A stretch of 64,000 nucleotides of DNA from Aspidapion aeneum. Lineage: Eukaryota > Arthropoda > Insecta > Coleoptera > Brentidae. Positions 11,027 to 21,700 of the stretch are shown here, in pieces. The notes below the pieces were generated by a model that saw nothing but the letters and a program-made list of their open reading frames with translations, made no database searches and was not told the origin of the DNA. How positions within the stretch are numbered: position 1 is the stretch's first letter; each line of letters begins with the position of its first letter. Both the position numbers and the translations under genes were made by a program. The stretch lies in contig OY755046.1 in the NCBI GenBank assembly GCA_963576565.1, positions 68,353,719 through 68,417,718 of the forward strand. The letters are read 5' to 3'.

Positions 11027-11482
11027 TTATATCGCTTGCTGAATGCACGGATCATCCAACAAATCTCACAGTTAGTCGACTCGAGCCGACTTCACCCGAA
11101 TGAGTGTTACATAGCCGAGCCTGACGGCTCAGTTCAATTCACTACCCACAAAAACTGCTAAACGTGCCTAAAGAGGTTTACACTTAAAAAATTTACCGAT
11201 TAATTTTTTCACAATAATTTTTATTTCAATTTATTGCTCTTGTTCTAGTACACGACTTTACCCATTTTAATATTTCTACTGCGTTTTTTTTAAAAGTTAT
11301 TATCAAAAAAGTTTAAAAAAATTGACAACTTGATGCTCTGTATCGCGACAAAGAGTTTTGACTCATGCATTATAGGAACGTTTTTATCAGACAAGACCTC
11401 TATCACCTGGTGGCCTATGGCCCCTAAGTTTTGGGACACCCTATATAAACAAAAACCGGAAATTATTATTTTTTCAAGGTGC

Positions 11483-11645
11483 TGTGCAAAATGGCGCGGA
11501 ACAAAATAGGGGCGACAAAATAGCACTGCGACAAACAGCGCTACGATAAAATAGCAAGGGAAAATTGCTCACAGATAAATAAACAAACTTAAAAAAGCGC
11601 TACTTTGATGCCGCTATTTGTTCCGTGCTGTTTTGTACCGGTGCC
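11483..11645. repeat. Imperfect palindrome, possible small MITE
   Basis: AAAATGGCGCGGAACAAAATAG near 11489 (22 bp, in part) and CTATTTGTTCCGTGCTGTTT near 11616 are imperfect inverted complements, with several GCGCTA motifs between. Ends and target duplication are not clear. Confidence 0.4.
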
Positions 11646-12164
11646 TATATTTTACCAAGTTTCAATAGCACCAAAGTTTAAAAAACAGGCAGGCTTACGT
11701 TATGACACCCGCACGAAAGTCCAAGAAAACGAAATCGAACCGTTAACTATTATGAGGCTAAATTTGTTCGCGAAGTTTTCATAATTATCATATTGGACAA
11801 GTCTGTTTGTTCGCAGGTGTCTAGGTCTCAAATTAGTGAACCGATTTAAATGCGACTTTCTTTATTGAAATCTGGATTTATTGTTGACTAGATGTAACAG
11901 AAGTTGTTGAGAACTATTTTTGTATTTAATAATTAAATGGCGCATGTTTTTAATTTTCTTAATATTGTTTATTGTTATGAAGTATATTTTACACTATCAA
12001 CTCCTAAAATAAGTAAATACTAAAAAATGGAATTATCTCCAAACTTAGTGTGCATAGACACTTCGTTTCTCAGGTGGCTGCTAACTTACCTCAAGTGTTA
12101 AAAAAGTTTCAGTGAGAGTTTCTCTCACGTCCCTGAAAATATTAATATATTACATAAATATTTG
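11646..12164. other. Flank of the candidate exon pair
   Basis: No element recognised. On the minus strand a TTTTCAG/GGACGTGAG acceptor-like site at about 12134 and a CTTGAG/GTAAGT donor-like site near 12090 bound a possible 43-bp segment, but a stop appears when it is joined in phase to the exon at 12191-12345. A 7-bp-stem hairpin (GTGAGAG/CTCTCAC) lies in it. Confidence 0.3.
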
Positions 12165-12345
12165 TTACAATATTTTTCGATATACTTTACCTATCATATT
12201 TAATGATCCACTTATTCTGCTTTCTTTTGTATGAATAGGAATGCTCATATGAAATTCTGTATCTGTAAAGAATAATTCAAAAGTAAATGGATCAACTACC
12301 TTCCTAGCTAATAATCTACTGTAGAAGGCATAGCTGCTGTAAGTT
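12165..12345 (-). CDS. Candidate terminal exon of an unknown protein
   Basis: On the minus strand a T-rich tract and TTTTTTTAG form a good acceptor just outside 12345. From there the frame is open for about 59 codons: TYSSYAFYSRLLARKVVDPF, then TFELFFTDTEFHMSIPIHTK and ESRISGSLNMIGKVYRKIL, to a TAA at 12165-12167. The composition (aromatic and charged residues well mixed, codons varied) is unlike the chance frames around it. A strong donor, ATAG/GTAAAGT, lies inside at 12190, so the exon could instead be 12191-12345. I do not recognise the protein. The exon phase (one base completing a codon) fits the donor of the exon at 12503-12558 exactly. Confidence 0.5.
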
Positions 12346-12502
12346 CTAAAAAAATATGTTCAAAATATCTTAGAAACTAAAGCTTGCTAGAATATATTTA
12401 AAAAATAAAGGTATGAAAAAAAATTATAAAAAAAATTAGGCACTATCACAGGAGGAACTGATTATTATTATCTGCCTACTGTATTAAAAAATAACTACTT
12501 AC

Positions 12503-12558
12503 TTATTATGATGATGTTGAAGAGGCCGGGCGAGCTTTTTCTGGCAAGAAAGCGGCAT
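12503..12558 (-). CDS. Candidate first exon of the same unknown protein
   Basis: The minus strand reads MPLSCQKKLARPLQHHHN and then two bases AA before a consensus donor GTAAGT at 12502-12497. The leftover AA plus the first base of the next exon makes a Lys codon, so the reading frame continues into TYSSYAF... after an intron of 157 bp (12346-12502), a common insect intron size. An in-frame upstream ATG exists (MFKFFVQKK...), preceded by a stop; the internal ATG after an A-run has the better start context. Spliced length to the TAA at 12165 would be 78 residues. No signal peptide or membrane span is evident. Function unknown. Confidence 0.45.
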
Positions 12559-12837
12559 TTTTTTTTGAACAAAAAATTTAAACATTTACTTTGAAACGAA
12601 CAAAATGCCAAAGTATTTGATTAGTGACTTTAGGTGACACTGTCATCCTAAAAATTCTAACAGGAGGCCTTACTGTACTTTGACCAAATTCGGAACACTC
12701 TGTCCTAAGTCGACATCACCTATTACTCTAAACAAAACCACCTACCGGGGGCAATGCTTTACTCAGTAGTGCCACCTTTTCACTGATATTTAACTATTTT
12801 GCATTGTTGCCTTTTACGTAAAAAATTGCCTAAATCG
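12559..12837. other. No feature recognised
   Basis: Possible 5' flank of the candidate gene on the minus strand; no TATA-like element that I would call. Confidence 0.3.
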
Positions 12838-13280
12838 AATTTGTCCCCTTAAATAAATTTATGACGTGGAAACTATTTTTTCTATAAATAATCTTCAATA
12901 AAAGTGACATGTGGAGGTTTCACGTTGACGTGACTATTACAAAAGTTGTTCACTTTGATCTCCTTTACATTGTCAAATTTGATTTTCGTCGTAAATCTCA
13001 AGTTTTGCGAAGATATAATGACATATGTCAATTTTAAAATTGAAATAAATATGACATGCAGAGGTTTTTTGACGTCGGTACATGCACAAAAGTTGCTTCT
13101 TTTAGTCTAATCTACATTGTTAAATTTGAGTTTGATCGAAAAGTTCAATTTTAAATAAATTTATGACTTGGAAAATATTTTTTCTATATATAATCTTCAA
13201 TAAAAGTGACATGTTGAGGTTTGACGCTGACGTGACTATTTCAAAAATTGTTGATTTTTATCTCCTCTATACTAGACGAC
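12838..13280 (+). repeat. 300-bp dimeric satellite, locus 2
   Basis: It carries the same alternating half-units as 7650-8405: TGGAGGTTTCACGTTGACG near 12913, GACGTCGGTACATGCAC near 13070, then the first type again near 13220. About 1.5 dimers, diverged from locus 1 by scattered substitutions. Confidence 0.85.
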
Positions 13281-13636
13281 AAACAGTATTTTTAATTGAT
13301 TTATTTAAAAAAACAAATCTTCCCTTACGACAATATCTAGTTTTTTTTTAGTCTATGGTTGCGTAAATAATTACAAGCCGACAGCACCGCGCGGGACCAG
13401 ATTTCAGTTTCAACCGTTTTTCAGCGGTGTATGGGTGGCTGTTCTCGCGCGGGGGCGGAATGAATGTTTGTTTTAGTTCACGTCGGCCATATTCATCGTG
13501 CGAAAACGTTCGTTGCCCTTCCTACGTGTTGCCAGTTCTATCCTTAGTGAAGAGATATAAGTTAGTTTTGATTTGGGGTAGGTCAGTATTAAAAAGCCGG
13601 TCGCGTGTCCATTGTTTGTTTTTGTTTGTTTTCAAA
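13281..13636. other. Possible 5' leader of the hAT transposase pseudogene
   Basis: GC-richer stretch with GCGCGGGACC and TCGCGCGGGGGCGG near 13390-13460, unusual for this window. It lies directly upstream of the transposase ATG at 13637, so it may be that element's promoter and untranslated leader. No terminal repeat was found. Confidence 0.35.
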
Positions 13637-14190
13637 ATGAAAATAGATACCGTTGGTTATATAATTAACTGTGCAAATTTAAATATGTTGACATATGAAC
13701 TTCGATTACGAATAAAATCTTTAGGGCCACATAGACCCTAGAAAATCCTAAAAATTTACCAAAATTTTAGTGCAAGTAATAAAAAGTTATACGATGCAGA
13801 AAACTGGTTGTGCGATTGTAAAAAAAATGCTTTTTTTTGCTTTATTTGTTTTATTACGAACAATCCACGAAGTGATCCTACGTGGGTGGCAAAGGGAATG
13901 TGTAATATCAAGCACTTTAGTGAAAAGTTAAAGACACAAAGTAAGTGCTACTTATTTAAATAACCACATAGAATTTTCTATGCTAGGCAAGACTGATATT
14001 AGGTGCCAATTGAATAGTGCCTATAGGCAAAACATTACCGAACATAATGAAAATGTGGCAAAAAATAGACATATACTTATTAGGTTACTAGACTGTTTAA
14101 ATATCTGTAGGATTTTTGAGGTTACTCTACGGGGCCATGATGAGTCTAAAACTGGTGCTAATCCGAGCACTTTGCGCATGCAAAAGAAGG
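13637..14190 (+). pseudogene. hAT transposase, ZMYM1-like, N-terminal part, broken
   Basis: From ATG 13637 the frame reads MKIDTVGYIINCANLNMLTY, then LRIKSLGPHRP, a TAG stop, and in the same frame WLCDCKKNAFFCFICF, DPTWVAKGMCNIKHFSEKLK. A frame change near 13945 leads to NNHIEFSMLGKTDIRCQLNS, AYRQNITEHNENVAKNRHIL and LTLRGHDESKTGANPSTLR-like sequence. The CxC...FFCF block is the TTF-type zinc finger of hAT transposases of the ZMYM1-like group, and LGPHRP, AYRQNI and RGHDES are recurrent in that group. The reading frame is then cut at 14198 by a 2.9-kb insertion; a few codons (RIDFI) continue at 17078. Most of the catalytic domain is absent. Not functional. Confidence 0.85.
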
Positions 14191-14218
14191 GCGAATAGCG
14201 AGGGGTATTTCGGTGGTG

Positions 14219-14432
14219 TAATTTGGTGTACAGGCAAGTTGTAATCAGGTGTAATCAGGTGTAATCAGGCGTAATCAGTTGTAATCAGTTGTAATCAGTT
14301 GTAATCAGTTGTAATCAAGTTGCAATCAGGTGTAATCAGGTGTAATCAGGTGTAATCAGGTGTAATCAGGTGTAATCAGGTGTAATCAGGTGTAATCAAG
14401 TTGTAATCATGTTGTAATCAAGTGGCAATTTT
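14219..14432 (+). repeat. Subterminal tandem 10-mers, left
   Basis: Nearly 20 copies of a 10-base unit GTAATCAGGT or variants (GTAATCAGTT, GTAATCAAGT) follow each other directly, beginning about 20 bp inside the left terminus. Confidence 0.95.
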
Positions 14433-14807
14433 TGAAAATTTTGGTTATTGCGCATGCGTACAGTCATGCGCAATTAAAGTGTTTATTTTAAGATTTATTT
14501 TTTATGTGTGAACCTTAGCCGACGCGACGGTAGGGTCAAAGAGTGAAATGTTTATTGAAGGGTAAGTAACATTCGAATAAAACAATAGAAGAAACTTGCA
14601 TGCAATTATTTGCTTTTGTATGTAAAACTAATCTAGAAATTTCATAACACCCTTAGGGTCAATTCATACTCATAAGACAGCAAGCCGAGATTTTTTATGC
14701 GGTAAAAAATCTGCGCACTTTGTATTAAGTTGATCTAAGTTGCGAGCATGATTTGACCTTTAAGCATGTGTGCTCTGCTCCTAGCTATGCTACCCAGACA
14801 GCACAAA

Positions 14808-15003
14808 AACGTCCAATGGACGTCCAATTACCGTCCATGTCTGGACATTCTGGACGTCCATTGTTAGTCCATAACACAGCAGTGGACGTCCAATGGACGT
14901 CCAATGGACGATACATATTGGACACTTTTGTCCGTTCAATGGACGTCCATTTCTGGACATAAAGGGACGTCCATTGGACGTCCATTGGACATCCACTGGA
15001 CAT
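14808..15003. repeat. Cluster of GGACGTCC palindromes, left subterminal
   Basis: GGACGTCC and GTCCAATGGAC or GTCCATTGGAC words recur about ten times in 200 bp. A matching cluster lies at 15497-15625 near the other end. Confidence 0.9.
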
Positions 15004-15103
15004 CCTTTGTATTGTAGTTTTACATTACTGCAGCAATCCATGGATTGTAAAAATGCATATCTGCCATCCTAAAAGAACCAAGAGTCCAATAGGTATTTAC
15101 GTT

Positions 15104-15216
15104 ACTAGACCGGAAAATGGAACTTTACAGGTAGACACAGAATGTTTACAGGGCTTGCCGCAGGCGAGACCTGTAAATCTGTGGAGACCTGTAAAGTGAG
15201 TTTCCGGTCATGTACA
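15104..15216. repeat. Imperfect inverted repeat
   Basis: GACCGGAAAATGGAACTTTA then CAGGT on the left and ACCTGTAAAGTGAGTTTCCG then GTC on the right can pair over about 25 bp. It may be a small separate insertion. Confidence 0.55.
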
Positions 15217-15241
15217 TCGAACTTTATTTTTTTTTTCAACC

Positions 15242-15265
15242 CACAAACCTGTTAACAGGTTTGTG
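15242..15265. repeat. Perfect 24-bp palindrome
   Basis: CACAAACCTGTT is followed at once by its exact inverted complement AACAGGTTTGTG. Confidence 0.9.
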
Positions 15266-15639
15266 TTTCAACCAAAATATTAATGCTGGTGGGTGGTAGG
15301 GGAAGTTTAAAATGTTTCAAGGGCGAGGGGGGTCAAAATTTGATAGAAATAATGTTTCATAAATAAAAGTAAAAAAAAAATTGAGACGAAAATTTAAAAA
15401 CCCCTAAACGTAATCTCTGCTTTTAATGAAGGTCTACATATTATTTTCGATAGAAAAAACAGATATATTAAAAAAAAACAGTTGACTAAATTATAATGGA
15501 CGTCCATTGTACGATCATACCATGTCCATTGGTTTGTCCGAATTTGGACGTCCAATGGACGTCCATTTAATGTCCTGGACGTCCTGGACCTGGGATGGAC
15601 TTAAACTGGACGTCCATTGGACGACGTGTGCTGTCTGGG

Positions 15640-16790
15640 TATGATGTCAATCGGTTTTTGCCAGATTAAAAATGCGGAGAGATTAAGTACCCTGATCCTA
15701 GAGCAAGCTCGTTCATTTTTGACTTTTTTTTCCTCGCTCTTATCATTGGCGGCTCGTTATTATTTTCAATAGTTTGTTTTCTTGTCAAACGATTTAAATT
15801 AACCTTTTGTTTAAATAGTCCTATGGTAGTGGTAAAGAAAGTGGAAGTTTAAATTCGATTCCTTGTGTGTTTGCTTGCCTGGGTGTGTCACATTGTACTT
15901 GTGTGTCCCATTTTATATCCGAAATTAGTAAAAAAATATAGGACAAGTCAAGTCGCCGATGACCAAATCGAGGAAAACAAATCAAAAATGACAACTCAAA
16001 CTTTTAAAGTAATGTCAGGCTTTGCTTCTTTTAGAGCTTGCCTCAGGATCAGGGTCCTTAGTAGAGATCCACAGATAATAACTAAAGGAATGCGTTGAAG
16101 TATGCCGGTTTTTGCTCATTATCCAGTCAGTGGCGGCTCGTGAGGTAGTGCCACGGTGCCATGGCACTACCTTATTTTTCTGCAAAAAAAAAATACTTTT
16201 TGGTCTTTAAAATTTTGTTTCCCTTTATTTTGTAATTTTCTTTTTATCTTCATCATTACATTACCATGGTTATCCCGACTTAGGCGATCGTGTATTTCCG
16301 ATTCAAAGCGACGGACCTGCGAACGACTAACTCTGTGCCAATTTCAGGCTGGCTCGGCTAAAAAGAGATAGGTTTTACCCGCAGCCAATGTAAACGACAA
16401 AGATGGGGCGAAAAGCGCGCCTTTAACATTGCGTATATAGGAAAATTAGAGCAAAATTTGTGCCAGGCACGGCGGCTCATTATTTGTATTGTTTGGGTGG
16501 CGGAAGAGTGGACTCGCACTTTTAATTTAAAAAAACGTTTAATATGTTAATAGATTCCAACAAAGCAACGCAAAGCAAACTAAAGTATACCATTTACCTC
16601 AGCAACTTTTTTCCTACTGATAGTGTCTTGTTAAAAAAAATAGTAGTCACAGTCAACCAATGTCACGATGCGACAGAACTGCATACCATTTTTTTTTTGG
16701 TCGTCACAATATCGGGTCTGACCCATATCACTAGGTCAAAGGCCGACATAAATTCCTGGGCGCGCCGCTGCAAATAATGTGGTTAACATT
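15640..16790. other. Interior of the 2.9-kb element, with a hAT-like MITE end at 16134
   Basis: CAGTGGCGGCTCGTGA at 16134 is a typical hAT-like terminus, followed by GGTAGTGCCACGGTGCCATG, but I found no matching right terminus. GGCGGCTC recurs at 15747 and 16469. Otherwise no coding signal. Confidence 0.4.
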
Positions 16791-17045
16791 TTATAAACAT
16801 GTGTAATTAGTTGTACTCATGTGCAATCATGTTGTAATCATGTATAATCATGTGTAATCATGTTGTAATCATGTATAATCATGTTGTAATCATGTGAAAT
16901 CATGTGCAATCATGTGTAATCATGTTGTAATCAGGTGTAATCAGGAGTAATCAGGTGTAATCAGGGGAAATTAGGTGTAATAGTTGTAATCCGAAGTGTA
17001 AAATATTGTAATCATGTGTAATCTTTGGCATGAAAGTGTAATCGG
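16791..17045 (+). repeat. Subterminal tandem 10- to 13-mers, right
   Basis: TGTAATCATG-type units, changing to GTAATCAGGT variants near 16928, run for about 250 bp up to the right terminus. They are in the same orientation as the left array rather than mirrored. Confidence 0.9.
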
Positions 17046-17278
17046 TGTACAAAAAATGAGTACCGAAATACCCCTCGGCGAATAGACTTTATCTATCAAG
17101 AAATAAACTAAAAACTACACCAAGTTAGTCTAGTCTAGTTAAGATTTTTTTAATTAAATTTTTCTCTCTTGCTTTTATGACTTGCTATAATGTATTTTAA
17201 TAATGTATTTTAAAAATTGTGCAAACATGGTCAAATAAATTCTATTCTATTTTCAAAAAAAAATCGCGGTTTTCAATT

Positions 17279-17745
17279 TTACATTCAGAACATTTTATGG
17301 AGCAGAGAGATAAAAAAGAATGTAAAATTTAACATATATGAAACAATGGTGAAAAGCACGCTGTTGTGTGAAATAGAGACTTGTCGCTTAACAGAAAAAT
17401 ATAAAACAAAAATGGAAAGTGTCGAAATGGATGCAATAAGAAGATAAATGAGAATATCTAGAACAGATCACATAAGAAATGAAATCATGAAAGAAAGAAT
17501 GGCAATCGAGGAAAGGAAAGCATAACGGATGACATCACTAAAAGACAACTGATATGGTACGGTCATGTAGAATGGATGAACGACGAAAGATTACCAAAGC
17601 AGGTCCTAGAATGGCAACCAATAGGGCGCAGAAATAGAGGGCGCAAAACCTGACAGAAGATGATTGTCAGGATCGAAGGAGGTGAATAATAGGCGTCGGA
17701 CAACGTAAAAAAACGTTCTAAACCGACATAGTAGTAGTAGTAGTG
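17279..17745 (+). pseudogene. NLR-B non-LTR retrotransposon, 3' end
   Basis: It reads NILWSREIKKNVKFNIYETM, VKSTLLCEIETCRLTEKYKT and later LIWYGHVEWM, with stops and frame breaks, then GRRNRGR. The 3' end runs to ACCGACATAGTAGTAGTAG, defining the AGT-triplet tail of the family. 5'-truncated. Confidence 0.85.
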
Positions 17746-18343
17746 TATCGGAGGATCGACGTGCCTGCTGGCCCCGATTTGTTTTTCAAATCAAATTTTA
17801 ATGACCTGTCCCCCGCTGTTCAAAGATATGAGGTGTGCGTCTGACCCAGCCTCTTTTTATATCCTATTCGAGATAACTTATATCAGCATAATGACAAGAG
17901 GTGTCAAATTTTTTTTGAATACGTAATCTAAAAGAGGATGCGCTTCTTGGAATTTTGTAGTTAACATAAAAAAGTTTAATACCACACACGAATAATATCT
18001 TTGGGTACCTACCTAATATACCTATTGGTTTTTTTTTAAATCAATAAATATGGATACTATATCCTGTCGTTTGTTTTTTTTTGAATATCTTGTCGCACAG
18101 GAAGTGTAGTCTGATCTGTTTATTATAATAATTTCTTCTTTTCGTGCTTTAGTTAACGTTGGCGATCACTTGAACCCACGTAACATTGTTGACAGGAAGC
18201 AAAAAGTCCAAAGAGCAGTGATCTATTTTTTTTTTATTTTAGTATCCTAAAGAACATCAAAAATTATAATAATTTGCTAAATTAATTTTTTTCTATCTTT
18301 ATTAATTAAAAAGTTAGCAATGGTGGACAATTAAGACAATGTA
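17746..18343. other. No feature recognised
   Basis: AT-rich; no open frame of note, no similarity to other parts of the window. Confidence 0.35.
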
Positions 18344-18789
18344 CAGTGAAACCTCTCCTTGCGGACACTTCTATTAAGCGGACACTCCCTTTAGGCGGAC
18401 AAATTTGTTGGAACCAAGCTTTTCTCTATTTTTTTACATGTAAAATTCATTTCTATAACCGGACACTCTAATAACCGGACGCGGACAACTTTTTTTGATT
18501 AAAAAATTCTGAAACCTCCTTTAACCGGACGTGAACCTCTGACAGACGTGACCTCTTTGAAATGGCGCCTAGTAAAAAACTTTTTAGTTTACGTGAAAAA
18601 ATGGTTGTTAACGTTTCAGAGAAGGAACATCTATCGGCACGAAAGATTGCTGAAAAATTTAATATCGGAACAACTCAGGCAGCGAAAATTGTTAATAAAT
18701 ATATCGCAGTTCTCTCTCATAAGCGGACACCTCCAATAAGCGGACGAAATCGACGACACCGTGAGTGTCCGCTTATAAGAGGTTTCACA
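18344..18789 (+). mobile_element. Tigger/pogo-like deletion derivative, copy 1
   Basis: It begins CAGTGAAACCTC after TA (18342-18343) and ends GAGGTTTCAC, the last two bases of the terminus having changed. Only about 450 bp remain. It keeps the first exon-like piece of the transposase but lacks the catalytic DDE region. Copies in the other orientation lie at 55981 and 60279. Confidence 0.85.
18562..18720 (+). pseudogene. Tigger-like transposase N-terminus (CENP-B/psq-type HTH)
   Basis: From the ATG the frame reads MAPSKKLFSLREKMVVNVSE, then KEHLSARKIAEKFNIGTTQA and AKIVNKYI. This is the helix-turn-helix DNA-binding start of pogo/Tigger transposases, also found in CENP-B. After about 52 residues the frame runs into the right inverted terminus, so everything downstream has been deleted. 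The open part is intact, but the protein could at most be a DNA-binding stub. Confidence 0.85.
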
Positions 18790-21700
18790 TTTACACATTT
18801 AACGTGGTGTCAACGTGAATAAATATTGCAACTTAATACTTATATTTTCTTATAAAAATATTTTTACATAAAAAATTCGGTTTTCCGGTAACTTGTGCCA
18901 ATTTTTCTACAACCACAATAAAATTATAACGGTGTTTATATAATTTATTAGAAAAAGACAAATAAAATTTGATGGAGCACCGTGAAAATGTGAAAAATTA
19001 TCCAATTGAATCACCTCTAGTTCTATTTTTCACTCTTAAAGATGAGACATGTGGATTTGTAATATGTCAGGATATAAAAATAAGTTTTAAAATGTTTCTC
19101 CTAAAAAAAAATATATTCTGTGTGTGTCAGTGTTACCCAGATATCTTTGTTAATGGATATGAAAAATCAGGGGTAAGCAATTATATTAATGTAAAATAGG
19201 AATGTGATACATACATTAATGTTAAAGGCCTTACATATTTAACGTGGTTTCAACGTGGATGAAACATTATATTAACATGACGCCACGTTAAAAGTTACAT
19301 CAATGTAAAATAGGAATGTTATACATTAACGTTATATATATCTTACACATTTAATGTGGCATCAACGTGGATGAATACTGCAACTTAATACTTATATTTT
19401 CTTATATAAACATTTTTTTATAAAAATTCGATTTTCCGGTAAGTTGTGCCAATTTTCGACAACCACAATAAAATTATAACGGTGTTTATATAATTTATTA
19501 GAAAAAGACAAATAAAATTTTACCTAGCATCGTGAAAATGTGAAAAACTATCCCATTGAATCACCTCTAGTTCTATTTTTCACTCTTAAAGATGAGACAT
19601 GTAGATCTGTAATAATTCAGGATATAAAATAAGTTTTAAAATGTTTCTCCTAAAAAAAATATATTCTATAAGACATGTGGATCTGTAATATGTCAGGATA
19701 TAAAAATAAGTTTTAAAATGTTTCTCCTAAAAAAAATATAAGTTTTGTAAAAAAAAGAAGCAGTGTGATTACCCAGTTTGTTAATGGATATGAAAAATCA
19801 GGGGTAAGCAATTATATTAATGTAAAATAGGAATGTGATACATACATTATTGTTAAAGGCCTTATATATTTAACGTGGTGTCAACGTGGATAAAACATTA
19901 CATTAACATGACGCCACGTTAAAAGTTACATCAATGTAAAATATGAATGTTATACATTAACGTTATATATGTCTTACACATTTAACGTGGCATCAACATG
20001 GATGAATATTGCAACTTAATACTTATATTTTCTTATATAAACATTTTTTCATAAAAATTCGATTTTCCGGTAAGTTGTGCCAATTTTCGACAACCACAAT
20101 AAAATTATAACGGTGTTTATATAATTTATTAGAAAAAGACAAATAAAATTTTACCTAGCATCGTGAAAATGTGAAAAACTATCCCATTGAATCACCTCTA
20201 GTTCTATTTTTCACTCTTAAAGATGAGACATGTAGATCTGTAATAATTCAGGATATAAAATAAGTTTTAAAATGTTTCTCCTAAAAAAAATATATTCTAT
20301 AAGACATGTGGATCTGTAATATGTCAGGATATAAAAATAAGTTTTAAAATGTTTCTCCTAAAAAAAATATAAGTTCTGTAAAAAAAAAGAAGCAGTGTGA
20401 TTACCCAGTTTGTTAATGGATATGAAAAATCAGGGGTAAGCAATTATATTAATGTAAAATAGGAATGTGATACATACATTAATGTTAAAGGACTTACATA
20501 TTTAACGTGGTGTTAACGTGGATGAAACATTATATTAACATGACGCCACGTTAAAAGTTACATCAATGTAAAACAGGACTGTTATACGTTAACGTTATAT
20601 ATGTCTTACACATTTAACGTGGCATCAACGTGGATGAATACGGCAACTTAATACTTATATTTTCTTATAAAAATATTTTTACATAAAAATTCGATTTTCC
20701 GGTAACTTGTTCCAATTTTTCTACAACCACAATAAAATTATAACGGTGTTTATATAATTTATTAGAAAAAGACAAATAAAATTTGATGGAGCACCGTGAA
20801 AATGTGAAAAATTATCCAATTGAATCACCTCTAGTTCTATTTTTCACTCTTAAAGATGAGACATGTAGATTTGTAATATGTCAGGATATAAAAATAAGTT
20901 TTAAAATGTTTCTCCTAAAAAAAATATATTCTATAAAAAAAAGAAGCAGTGTGATTACCCAGGTATCTTTGTTAATGGATATAAAAAATCAGGGGTAAGC
21001 AATTATAATAATGTAAAATAGGAATGTGATACATACATTAACGTGGTGTTAACGTGGATGAAACATTATATTACCATGACGCCACGTTAAAAGTTACATC
21101 AATGTAAAATAGGAATGTTATACATTAACGTTATATATGTCTTACACATTTAACGTGGCATCAACGTGGATGAATACTGCAACTTAATACTTATATTTTC
21201 TTATACAAACATTTTTTCATAAAAATTCGATTTTCCGGGAAGTTGTGCCAATTTTCGACAACCACAATAAAATTACAGCGGTGTTTATATAATTTATTAG
21301 AAAAAGACAAATAAAATTTTACCTAGCACCGTGAAAATGTGAAAAACTATCCCATTGAATCACCTCTAGTTCTATTTTTCACTCTCAAAGATGAGACATG
21401 TGGATCTGTGATATGTCAGGATATAAAAATAAGTTTTAAAATGTTTCTCCTAAAAAAAAATATAAGTTCTATAAAAAAAAAGAAGCAGTGTGATTACCCA
21501 GATATCTTTGTTAATAGATATGAAAAATCAGGGGTAAGTAATTATATTAATGTAAAATAGGAATGTGATACATACAATTAATGTTAAAAGCCTTACATAT
21601 TTAACGTGGTGTCAACGTGGATGAAACATTATATTAACATGACGCCACGTTAAAAGTTACATCAATGTAAAATAGGAATGTTATACATTAACGTTATATA

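Larger units (their letters stand above)
9321..11446. mobile_element. Mariner-like shell with inverted ends, filled by other insertions
   Basis: The left end reads TATACAGGTGTCCCAA then GGGGCCATA; the right end is TATGGCCCCTAAG then TTGGGACACCCTATATA, the inverted complement with small indels. TACAGG(G)TGTCCC ends next to TA are typical of mariner-like elements. The interior includes a hAT remnant at 9745-9808 and the CCC-ended element at 9827-11026; no transposase of its own is recognisable. Confidence 0.55.
14793..15639. mobile_element. CCC-ended element nested in the 2.9-kb element
   Basis: The ends are CCCAGACAGCACA and the inverted TGTGCTGTCTGGG, flanked by TA on both sides (14791-14792, 15640-15641). 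Both subterminal zones are crowded with GGACGTCC and AATGGACGTCCATT-type palindromes. No coding capacity: the frames through it are produced by the repeated GTCCATTGGAC words. Confidence 0.85.
14199..17077. mobile_element. 2.9-kb non-autonomous element with 8-bp target duplication
   Basis: Both ends carry the 16-bp inverted terminus CGAGGGGTATTTCGGT, and GCGAATAG stands on each side (14191-14198, 17078-17085). Eight-base duplications fit hAT-type transposition. Just inside each end lies an array of short GTAATCA repeats, an arrangement resembling subterminal transposase-binding sites. It sits inside a hAT transposase pseudogene and itself contains the element at 14793-15639. No transposase of its own is recognised. 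Confidence 0.85.

Noticed and set aside
14219..14432. GTAATCAGGT array as a telomere-like repeat
   Set aside because: Paired with a similar array at the other end of one transposable element and bounded by its termini; better explained as subterminal repeats.
14785..15041. Frames rich in Met-Asp-Val-Gln-Trp-Thr-Ser on both strands
   Set aside because: Produced by the repeated GTCCATTGGACGTCC words in the subterminal zone of the CCC-ended element.
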